A stretch of DNA of 64,000 bases from CAYZJB01 sp964602985. Its GTDB lineage: Bacteria > CLD3 > SB21. The position numbers were made by a program, and so were the translations under genes. The notes below the pieces were generated by a model. The model had not been told where the DNA came from. It did no database searches and was given only the letters and a program-made list of their open reading frames with translations. Location: NCBI GenBank assembly GCA_964602985.1, contig CAZRTJ010000001.1:186001-250000 (forward strand), written 5' to 3'. How positions within the stretch are numbered: the stretch's first letter is position 1; every line of letters starts with the position of its first letter. Of this stretch, positions 45,760-53,900 are shown one piece after another.

Positions 45760-46584
45760 ATGAAAACGATGATGACGCTGGCGTTGTTGGTGTTTTCGAT
45801 GTTGGCGACGAGTCCGGTGGTTTTGGCAGAGGGTCACGTGATGGCTGCTCATTCGGAGATTCTACTGCAGGATGCCGGTTCGGGTGAAACCCCGGCCGAA
45901 GGAACCAGTTCCGGTGTCGGAACCTTCTTTGCTAAGTTTTTTGATTCGTTCAAATGGGATCAAGATGCGTCTAGCTACATGTGGATCATCGCGCTTTGCG
46001 GGGTGTTTGCGCTCTCCATCATGATTGAGAGACTCTATTTTATTTTTGTTCGTTCCAATGTCGATGCCCCGAAGTTTATGGCGGAAATCCGTAAGCTGGT
46101 TGCGGGCGGCAATCTGAAGAAGGCGATTGCGCTGTGCGAAACGGCCAAAGACAAGGCTCTTCCGAGCGTCGTGATGGCAGGATTGAAGCGGGCAGTGGAA
46201 CGCGAAGGCGGGCCTCTTGATTTCCGCGCCATCCAGAACGCCGTGGACGAAGGAACGCTGGAGATTATTCCGAAATTGACCGAACGCTCCGGATATCTGG
46301 CCATGCTCAGCAACGTCTCCACTCTGTTTGGACTGATGGGTACGGTGTATGGTCTGATCATCTCGTTCGCCGCAGTCGGTAGTCCGACGATGCCGGAAGA
46401 CAAAAAATCGCTGGTTCTGGCGGGCGGTATCTCCGCGGCTATGCAGACGACGATTTGGGGATTGAGTGTAGCCATTCCTTGCATTATCGTCTACACCATC
46501 ATCACGACGAAGACGTCGAAGATTATCGATGAGATGGACGAACACATGGTGAAATTGATCAACCTGATGACAGGGAACAAGTAA
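45760..46584 (+). CDS. MotA/TolQ/ExbB-family proton channel
   Basis: 274 residues, starting at the ATG at 45760, nine bases after AGGAGG. The N-terminus MKTMMTLALLVFSMLATSPVVLA is a signal-like segment not present in E. coli TolQ but common in this branch. Three further membrane helices fit the family: ASSYMWIIALCGVFALSIMIERLYFIF, then after a cytoplasmic loop SGYLAMLSNVSTLFGLMGTVYGLIISF and GISAAMQTTIWGLSVAIPCIIVYTI. GLMGTVYGLI and the Thr-rich ALSTTIWGL-like stretch are the channel motifs. The protein forms the stator-like pentamer that surrounds ExbD/TolR helices and lets protons in. It is followed by two exbD-type genes and an AgmX-type gene, so it is the motor of this operon. Confidence 0.93.
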   Translation: MKTMMTLALLVFSMLATSPVVLAEGHVMAAHSEILLQDAGSGETPAEGTSSGVGTFFAKFFDSFKWDQDASSYMWIIALCGVFALSIMIERLYFIFVRSNVDAPKFMAEIRKLVAGGNLKKAIALCETAKDKALPSVVMAGLKRAVEREGGPLDFRAIQNAVDEGTLEIIPKLTERSGYLAMLSNVSTLFGLMGTVYGLIISFAAVGSPTMPEDKKSLVLAGGISAAMQTTIWGLSVAIPCIIVYTIITTKTSKIIDEMDEHMVKLINLMTGNK

Positions 46585-46660
46585 ATTGACCGCTTTTCAG
46601 GTGATTTTAGGCGCGGTGACCGCTGCTTCGGTGCAGTAGAACAAGAAGGATAACCAAGCT

Positions 46661-47230
46661 ATGGCATTTAAACCCTCTAATCGTCGGACTGTCAAGACAG
46701 AAAGCACTGAGTTGGATCTGCGGCCCATCATGAATATGATGTGCATTCTGATCCCCCTGCTCTTGAGCTGCTCTCAGTTTGTGAAGAATACGTTTCTTGA
46801 GTTGAACTTGCCGCAGTTGGGGGGCATTTCAAAGAACGATAACACCAAGACGGACCCAAAGGATGAGAAGCCCAAGTTGGGGCTGAAACTGGTCATCACG
46901 GAAAAAGGAATGACGATTGCCGGCAACGCGGCAGTCTTGTCCGGCGGTGCAGCAGGCGTCCCAACCATTCCAATCAAGGACGGAAAACAAGACTTCAAAG
47001 GCTTGGATGACAAACTGAAGGAAATTGTGAAGCAGATCTCCGGCAAGGGATTTGAAGACGAACGGACGCTCAATATCACCGCAGAGGACATTGTTGAGTA
47101 TCAATTGATCGTGACGGCGATGGATGTGATCCGGGTGTCGGCCGAGAAGAAATTCAAAGATCAAGCTACCGGCCAGACAGTGACCGAGCCGTGGTTTAAC
47201 AGCGTTGGCGTCGGCAAGCTGATATTGTAA
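46661..47230 (+). CDS. ExbD/TolR-family protein with Asp-to-Asn change
   Basis: 189 residues. One membrane helix near the N-terminus, LDLRPIMNMMCILIPLLLSC, then a periplasmic domain. It begins MAFKPS, as does the next gene. Aligned with E. coli ExbD (NVTPFIDVML), the position of the essential proton-carrying Asp25 holds N25 (DLRPIMNMM). The C-terminal periplasmic part (GLKLVITEKGMTIAG ... GFEDERTLNITAEDIVEYQLIVTAMDVIR) keeps the fold pattern of TolR. It would therefore be a structural partner rather than a proton carrier, with its neighbour (Asp26) doing that job. Its ATG is preceded by AAGGAT. Confidence in the family is high; in the loss of activity, moderate. Confidence 0.9.
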   Translation: MAFKPSNRRTVKTESTELDLRPIMNMMCILIPLLLSCSQFVKNTFLELNLPQLGGISKNDNTKTDPKDEKPKLGLKLVITEKGMTIAGNAAVLSGGAAGVPTIPIKDGKQDFKGLDDKLKEIVKQISGKGFEDERTLNITAEDIVEYQLIVTAMDVIRVSAEKKFKDQATGQTVTEPWFNSVGVGKLIL

Positions 47231-47243
47231 AGAGAGGTGTCAT

Positions 47244-47750
47244 ATGGCATTTAAGCCCTCAGCAGCAAAAAAGAACAAAAGCAAGTCCGAAGGGACTCTC
47301 AATATGAACTCCATGATGGACATTCTGACCATCATGTTGTTGTTCCTCCTGATGTCCTTTTCAACCGAAGGTAGTCTCGCGACGAAGTCTGGAGGTCTCA
47401 CACCTCCCAAAATTCTGGCAAAGAACAAACCCAAGAAGGCGGTTGTCGTGGGGGTGTCTTCGCAACAACTTTTCTTCAATAAGGAGCCCATTGTAGATGT
47501 GGACAAGGTCCTGGCTCAGAAGGAGAGTTACCAGATTGAAGAACTGGCGCTGAAACTGGAGGAAGAGGCTTCGAAGGCGAAGGATTTGGAAGAAAAGTGG
47601 GGAATTGAGTTCAAGAGAGAGTTGCTGATCTACGCAGACGAGAAGATGCCGTTCAACATTTTGTTGAAGGTGGTCTATACATGCGGTCGTCACGAATTTT
47701 CGAACCTGCGTCTGATGGGCAATCAGGCGGGGGCAGCTGAGGTTTTGTAA
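47244..47750 (+). CDS. ExbD/TolR-family protein with intact proton-carrying Asp
   Basis: 168 residues. The membrane helix LNMNSMMDILTIMLLFLLMSF carries D26 at the place of ExbD Asp25. A periplasmic region of beta strands and a helix (KKAVVVGVSSQQLFFNKEPI ... KRELLIYADEKMPFNILLKVVYTCG) follows, ending at NLRLMGNQ, as in TolR-type domains. The start, with GAGGTG about five bases upstream, lies 13 bp after the preceding exbD gene. The shared N-terminal MAFKPS, encoded almost identically, suggests the pair arose by tandem duplication. Together with the ExbB-type protein it forms a one-TolQ/two-TolR set as in the Myxococcus AglR-AglQ-AglS motor. Confidence 0.92.
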   Translation: MAFKPSAAKKNKSKSEGTLNMNSMMDILTIMLLFLLMSFSTEGSLATKSGGLTPPKILAKNKPKKAVVVGVSSQQLFFNKEPIVDVDKVLAQKESYQIEELALKLEEEASKAKDLEEKWGIEFKRELLIYADEKMPFNILLKVVYTCGRHEFSNLRLMGNQAGAAEVL

Positions 47751-47784
47751 TTTTTTGAGACTAGTGGATTAAAGGAGGTCTGCT

Positions 47785-48834
47785 ATGGATATCTACAATA
47801 AGGAAAAGCGGGAAATGTCGGCGTCCGCAGTACCTCCCGGTGGAAGGGCAGCAGCTGGAGCGCGAGAAATTCGAATTGTCGCGTTCCCGAAGGAGTTCCA
47901 GAAGGATTTCTGGAAATCCCTGGATAAGAGAATTCTCTCTATCTTTGCCATCAACTTGCTCGTCATCTACGGCTTCTTTCTCTACATGGCCTTGCAGCCA
48001 AAACGAGATCAGCTGGCCATGGACACACGGCTGCTGAAGAAGCTGGGAAAGGCCTTGCAGGTCGACCCGAAGTTGCTGGAAGAGCTGGACGTGAAGAAAG
48101 AAGACGAGAAAGAAGACGAATCAGCTTCCGCGACTTCAACGGCCGTCGTGAAGCCCGGATCCCAGCGAGACAAGGGTTCGAAGGCTGAGCAGGCCAAGGA
48201 GGCCGCCAAAGCCCGACAGGCGGCAGCTAAGGAGGCGGCCAGTAAGAAAGGCGTTTTTGCAGTGGCGGGTGCGCTGGGCGGAAAAAGCGGCGGGAAATTT
48301 GCCGGAGGTAATTTTTCAGGATCTTCTGCAGGATTGGATAACATTCTGGGCGGCATCAGTGGCATCGGTGACGCGACGGGCGCCGAAGGCGAGCGTACGG
48401 TTGCCGGTGAAGTCGGTTCGATCAAAGGCGGCGCCGGGATCGGCGAATTGACCGCAGAGCTTGCGGGATCGGGCGGTGTGTCTGTAGTGGCGGGTCAGGA
48501 AGGCAGCGGTCTGGTCGGAGTGGGCAAGGCCTCCCTGTCAGGCGGCGGCGGCAGCGCTTCTGCCGCTGACTTCCAAAGCACCATTGATCAGGGATCCAGC
48601 GCTGTACAGGCCTGCTACACGAAGGAACTGAAGAAATCTCCCGACCTCAAGGGCAAGCTCAGCGTGGCGATCAAGGTGAATCCACAGGGCAAGGTCGGCA
48701 GTGTCTCCGTTACGGCGAATACGATTGGCTCAGCCGTCGCCAACTGCGTGACCAACAAGATTCGCGGATGGCTCTTCCCACGCGGTAAGAAGGGCATGGT
48801 CACAGTCAATCAAACGTTCGTGTTTACGCGCTAA
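47785..48834 (+). CDS. TonB-like transducer with AgmX/PglI C-terminal domain
   Basis: 349 residues with a strong ribosome site (AAAGGAGGT). A cytoplasmic N-terminus (about 1-49) and a single membrane helix ILSIFAINLLVIYGFFLYMAL (50-70) are followed by an acidic helix, a Lys/Ala-rich segment (EQAKEAAKARQAAAKEAASKK) and a Gly/Ser-rich spacer, which could span the periplasm. The C-terminal AgmX/PglI-type domain (about 260-349) has C277 (VQACYTKEL) and C321 (VANCVTNKI), the family's conserved pair, then RGWLFPRGKKG. In Myxococcus such proteins couple the AglRQS motor to the gliding machinery. Here it is the probable energy transducer from the ExbB/ExbD channel to outer-membrane or TPR partners. 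It is the last gene before a strong terminator. Confidence 0.93.
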   Translation: MDIYNKEKREMSASAVPPGGRAAAGAREIRIVAFPKEFQKDFWKSLDKRILSIFAINLLVIYGFFLYMALQPKRDQLAMDTRLLKKLGKALQVDPKLLEELDVKKEDEKEDESASATSTAVVKPGSQRDKGSKAEQAKEAAKARQAAAKEAASKKGVFAVAGALGGKSGGKFAGGNFSGSSAGLDNILGGISGIGDATGAEGERTVAGEVGSIKGGAGIGELTAELAGSGGVSVVAGQEGSGLVGVGKASLSGGGGSASAADFQSTIDQGSSAVQACYTKELKKSPDLKGKLSVAIKVNPQGKVGSVSVTANTIGSAVANCVTNKIRGWLFPRGKKGMVTVNQTFVFTR

Positions 48835-48857
48835 TTTCGAGGGATCATCGTTTTCAT

Positions 48858-48890
48858 GAAAACCGTCCCGTCCGGGACGGTTTTTTTATT
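48858..48890 (+). terminator. Terminator of the motor operon
   Basis: ACCGTCCCG (48862-48870) paired with CGGGACGGT (48873-48881), preceded by AAA and followed by TTTTTTT. It separates the AgmX-type gene from aspS. Confidence 0.95.
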
Positions 48891-48903
48891 CAAACAGGCG
48901 CTT

Positions 48904-50682
48904 ATGCTGGAAACCACATACAGAACGCACTCGACGCAGGATATCTCGGAAATCACGGAAGACCAATTGGTCACGCTCTGCGGATGGGTGCACCGCCGAC
49001 GGGATTTGGGACAACTGATTTTCATCGATCTCCGTGACCGGTACGGAATCGTGCAGGTCGTGTTCAATCCGGATATTCAGGCCGAGGCTCATGAGCGAGC
49101 CAGGACACTCCGCAATGAGTTCGTAATCCGCGTCTCAGGCAATGTCATTCACCGGGATGCCGCAAATGTGAATCCAAAGATTCCGTCGGGGCGCGTGGAG
49201 ATCCTGGCATCCAAACTGGACGTGATGAGTGAGGCTCGGACGCCTCCCTTCCCGATCAATGAGGATCAGGTCGAGATCGATGAGGACCTGAGATTGACGT
49301 ATCGATTCCTGGATATTCGTCGCCCCTCGATGCGAGACGCATTGGTGTTACGACATCGCGTCGCCCAGACGATTCGAAGGTATTTCACGGATCGGAATTT
49401 CGTCGAAGTGGAGACGCCGATGCTGATGCGGAGTACGCCAGAGGGTGCGCGCGATTACCTTGTGCCCAGCCGCGTGCATCCTTCGAAGTTCTATGCTCTC
49501 CCGCAGTCGCCGCAAATCTACAAGCAGATCTTGATGGTCGGCGGGATGGATCGGTACTTTCAGATCGTCAAATGTTTCCGGGACGAGGACTTGCGGGCGG
49601 ACCGTCAGCCGGAGTTTACTCAGGTGGACGTGGAAATGGCTTTTGTCGATCGGGAGGATGTGATTCGGAACATCGAAGGTCTGATGGCTGTGATCTGGCG
49701 GGAAATCAAGCAGGTGGATCTTCCGTTGCCGCTCCCGCGACTCACGTACGCGCAGGCGATGAACTCCTATGGATCAGACAAGCCCGACGTCCGGTTTGAC
49801 ATGCGACTCCACGACATCAGCGACCGGGTGCGCGTCACGGAATTTCCGGTCTTCCAACGTGCCCTGGCCATGCAGGATGGAGCCGTCGTGGCGATCCGGC
49901 TGGCTCATCCGGGCGCGGCCTACTCGCGAAAACGTGTGGACGAATGGACGGCGTATGTCAAATCGCAGGGACTATCCGGTCTGGCAACGGTGAAGGTGGA
50001 AACAGATTCCGTCCAGTCCTCCATCAGCAAGTTCGCGACGGAAGAAACGTTGCGGTCTGTCGCGATGCAGGTCGAGGCGGCGCCCGGCGATGTGATCCTG
50101 ATCGCGGCTGATTCCAGGAAGGTGCTTCTCCCCGCGATGGGGAACCTGCGTCTGAAGCTGGCCGACGAACTCGGGTTGATCCGTGACGATGAAGATCGGA
50201 TGCTGTGGGTGGTTGACTTTCCCTTGCTCGATTTCGATGCGGAAGAAAAGCGTTATGTCGCGATGCATCATCCGTTCACCGCTCCGTTTGACGAGGATAT
50301 CCCATGCTTCCAGACCGACCCCGGACGGATCCGGGCGAAAGCGTACGATCTGGTGTTAAATGGCAGTGAACTGGGAGGGGGGAGCATCCGCATTCATCAA
50401 AAGGATCTGCAGAATCAGATGTTCGACGTACTCGGATTGAGCGCGCAGGAACGTGAGGACAAATTTGGTTTTCTCTTGCGCGCTTTTGAATACGGTGTGC
50501 CGCCGCACGGCGGTATCGCGCTGGGTCTGGACCGGATGGTTGCAATGTTGGCCGGTCGGAAGTCGATCCGGGATGTGATCGCATTTCCGAAAACGAACAG
50601 CGCCCTGTCTCTGATGGATCAGGCTCCGTCTGTTGTGGAGGCGAGACAGTTGAAGGAGTTGCACATACGCACGATCGAATGA
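48904..50682 (+). CDS. aspS: Aspartyl-tRNA synthetase
   Basis: 592-residue class II synthetase charging tRNA-Asp. The N-terminal OB fold for the anticodon (LCGWVHRRRDLGQLIFIDLRDRYG), class II motif 2 (FRDEDLRADRQPEFTQVDVEM), a bacterial GAD insert (roughly 290-410), and motif 3 GIALGLDRMVAMLAG are all visible. The ATG at 48904 is chosen: an in-frame ATG further upstream (48856) lies in the terminator hairpin and would add 16 unlikely residues. The stop overlaps the SemiSWEET start (ATGA), beginning the chain of five coupled genes. Whether it also charges tRNA-Asn cannot be read here. Confidence 0.97.
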   Translation: MLETTYRTHSTQDISEITEDQLVTLCGWVHRRRDLGQLIFIDLRDRYGIVQVVFNPDIQAEAHERARTLRNEFVIRVSGNVIHRDAANVNPKIPSGRVEILASKLDVMSEARTPPFPINEDQVEIDEDLRLTYRFLDIRRPSMRDALVLRHRVAQTIRRYFTDRNFVEVETPMLMRSTPEGARDYLVPSRVHPSKFYALPQSPQIYKQILMVGGMDRYFQIVKCFRDEDLRADRQPEFTQVDVEMAFVDREDVIRNIEGLMAVIWREIKQVDLPLPLPRLTYAQAMNSYGSDKPDVRFDMRLHDISDRVRVTEFPVFQRALAMQDGAVVAIRLAHPGAAYSRKRVDEWTAYVKSQGLSGLATVKVETDSVQSSISKFATEETLRSVAMQVEAAPGDVILIAADSRKVLLPAMGNLRLKLADELGLIRDDEDRMLWVVDFPLLDFDAEEKRYVAMHHPFTAPFDEDIPCFQTDPGRIRAKAYDLVLNGSELGGGSIRIHQKDLQNQMFDVLGLSAQEREDKFGFLLRAFEYGVPPHGGIALGLDRMVAMLAGRKSIRDVIAFPKTNSALSLMDQAPSVVEARQLKELHIRTIE

Positions 50683-50948
50683 TCGAGTGGATCGGTCTGA
50701 TGGCCGGGGCCATCACCACTGTCGGATTTGCACCGCAAGTGATTCGCAGTTGGCGAACCAGACATGTTGCGGATCTTTCCATTTGGCAGCCCGTGGTACT
50801 GCTGGGAGGAATGATGGCCTGGCTGGTGTATGGGATTTTCCGGGACAGTTTGGCGATCATTCTCACGAATATTTTTTCCATTCTACTGAACCTGGTACTC
50901 GTTTATCTTAAGATCCGTTATCGACATAACGTGGAGGAACACGCATGA
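50679..50948 (+). CDS. SemiSWEET-type small sugar transporter
   Basis: 89 residues with three hydrophobic helices and the PQ-loop motif in the first (GFAPQVIRSWRTRHVADLS), the MtN3/saliva half-repeat. Bacterial SemiSWEETs dimerize to pass sugars, usually sucrose or glucose, down a gradient across the inner membrane. Conserved features are the Pro-Gln pair, the W-x-P-type sites in the second helix (IWQPVVLLGGMMAWLVYG) and the Asn in ILTNIFSILLNLVLV. The gene starts inside the last codon of aspS (ATGA) and its own stop overlaps the next ATG, so it is co-translated with neighbours that have nothing to do with sugar. Substrate unknown. Confidence 0.9.
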   Translation: MIEWIGLMAGAITTVGFAPQVIRSWRTRHVADLSIWQPVVLLGGMMAWLVYGIFRDSLAIILTNIFSILLNLVLVYLKIRYRHNVEEHA

Positions 50949-53900
50949 GAAAGAAGATGTCCTACGGAGTTGGCGCCCTGGCAATTCTGATCTGCGGGGT
51001 TCTTGTGCTTCAGCAAAACGGATGTCTGACAGCCGACCGCGTCGAGGCACGACCGGTGGCGCCGGGGGTACAGGTATTGTCGGCGACCCCCTCCGGATTG
51101 GTACAGGATATTGGTCAGTTCTACGCAGTGACCGCTATTTTCAACCAGCCCATGGTTCCGCTGCAGGCGTTGCCGGCAGGCGATGGGAGCGGCCCCATGG
51201 TGATCCGGCCGACCGTGAAGGGGAAATACCGTTGGATGGGAACGCAGACGCTTGCATTCATCCCGTCGGATACGCTGCCACTTGCCACACGGTTTGATGT
51301 CAAAATTCCGGCCGGAATCAAATCCGTGTCCGGAGAAACGCTGGCGCGTGAATACGCATGGTCGTTCACGACTCAGCGGCCCGCATTTGTGCGGTCGAAT
51401 ATCTATGAGGGGAGCGATCGGATCACCCTGCAACCCACGATCTTTCTGGCGTTCAGCCAGGAGCTGTCGATCGCGAGTGCTCGATCCAAAGTCTATCTGA
51501 TGGAATCGGAAACGGGCAATCGCGTTTCGACAGACATTCAGTTCGCTTCCGCGGACGAGATCAAGAATACCCTGTCCATGTACAGCTATTCGTACGACGA
51601 AGACATGGCGCCTGATTTGGTGGGACGTGTCCTTCGTGTGAAGCTGCTCCAGAGCTTGCGGCAGGAGTCTGCCTATGAGGTCGTGATGGAGGCCGGGCTG
51701 CAGGGCGTCGAAGGGACGCTCGGCACTGAGCAAACCAAGAAACTGTCGTTCACCACATATGGACCCCTCAAAGTGGTCGAATTCAAGGAGCCGCAATTTA
51801 CCAATCATCCAATTCGAGTTCGTTTTACGAATTCTCTCAACATGGAGGATGCCAAAGAGCGGATTCGTCTCTCGCCGAGCGCCGCATTGACGGACTTTTT
51901 CGAGTCGTGGGACGGCGATTATTATCTGTACTACAATCTGCAACCGCGTACGAACTACACGTTGTCCGTGGAGCCGGATCTGACGGACATTTACGGCAAC
52001 CGGCTGGGTCGGCGAGAGTCAATGAATTTCAATTCTGTGGATTATGAGCCTCGTGTGGACTTCAATTCCGGTACTCACGTGATTGAGTCCTATTTGTCGC
52101 ACCATTTCAATGTCTTTGCGCTGAATCCGGGAATGATCGACGTCAAAGTCGCCGCGCTGAATCAGAATGACTTGATACGAATCGAGCAGTCGGGCAAAAC
52201 GGATCATCTGAAGTGGAGTGTGTCGGGTTCCCGCATCCCGACGATTCCGGCGAACATTCAGAAGGTCATTCCGATCAACACGGACGACGTCCTGGGATCA
52301 ATGAAGAGCGGGGCGGTCTGTGTCGAATTGAAACATGCGGGGTGGTATTCGTCGCGTCGCGCGATTCTGCAGATCACCGATATCGGAATGACTGCCAAGA
52401 CGTCGCCGACGAAAATCCTCGTCTGGCTGACTTCACTGAAGGACGGCAAGCCGTTGCCCGGGGCATGGGTGGAGATACGAGACAAGAACGGCAGTACGAA
52501 GTGGCAGGGTAAAGCCAATGCGCGAGGCGTCGCCGAAGCGCCGGGGTGGACGGATCTCGGACTGACAGCGGAAAGCGAATGGTCGGCGCCTGAGGTATAT
52601 ATTTTTGCGACGCATGGCGAACAGCGGGCCTATTTGTCTCAGGAGATGTCTCTGGGTCTGTACAATTATTCGATCAATTATAGTTGGGGTCGGGGAGACG
52701 CGGATGAGGTCTCCGGCTATGCATTTACCAATCAAGGGATGTATCGCCCCGGCGACGATGTCCGGGTGAAGGTGATTGCGCGTGAGCGGCGAAACGACGC
52801 CTGGACGATTGCTCAGGGCGACGTCATCGCCAAGGTGCGGGATGCAGATTACAAAGAAGTTCTGACCCAAACGCTGACGCTCAATTCGTATGGCGGCTCG
52901 GATTTGCAATTTGCGATCGACAAGGATGCGCCATTGGGTTATTATCGGATCGATTTTCACGCCGGGGACCGGGTGGTGGCCGGGACGTCCTTTCAGGTTC
53001 AGGAATTTCGTCCCGTGGAGGTCGAGGTAACCGTCAAGCCGGATCAGCCATCCTACGTGTGGGGTGAGAAAGTGAAGGGAACGCTGGATGGACATTTTCT
53101 ATTCGGCATGCCGATGAGTCGTGCGCCTGTGCGCTGGCATATTTCGCAGCACCCGAGCAGCTTTACGCCGCCGGGGTGGGATGATTACGTGTTCGGTGCA
53201 GGTTCGTATGATGACCACTCCTACTACGACGGCTCCAACATTATCCTGAGCCGCAATGATACGCTCGATGACAGGGGACTTGCGCCGTTTGAATGGAATT
53301 TGGAATCGGACGGCACGGCGAAACGGGGATCGGTGTTGGTAATCGAAGGAACGGTTCAGGATAAGAACCGCCAGGAAATCAGCGGCAGAAGCAGTGTCCT
53401 GGTTCATCCCGGACAGTTCTACATCGGGCTGCGCCCAAAAACGACTTTCCATACCCTGGGTGAGCCGTTCAACGTGCAGGTACTGGCTGTAAACGCTGAT
53501 GGGACGCCGCTTCCGGGGAAGAGTCTGAAAATTGAATTGATCCGGCAGGAATGGACGTCCGTTCGTCAGAAGACAGCGAGCGGGGACTTCGAATGGATCT
53601 CAACGTCCTTTGACACGACGGAGTCGTCTTTTGCGGGGGAGACGTTGGCTCAGCCCCGTGAGGTGTCGTTGCAGCCAAGGAAAACGGGCTATTATCGAAT
53701 ACGTGCAACCGGTAAGGACGGAAACGGGAACGGGATTGCAACTGAATGCTATTTCTACGTGACGGGCGCCGGCTATGCCAGCTGGCGGATGTCGAATGAC
53801 GACAAAATCGAACTTGTGTGCGACAAACGGGCGTACAAGCCGGGAGACGTCGCCCGGATATTGGTTAAATCGCCGTATGCGAGGGCGCAGGCGATGATCA

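Noticed and set aside
48856..48903. 16-residue N-terminal extension of aspS
   Set aside because: It translates the terminator hairpin; the later ATG at 48904 gives the normal synthetase start.
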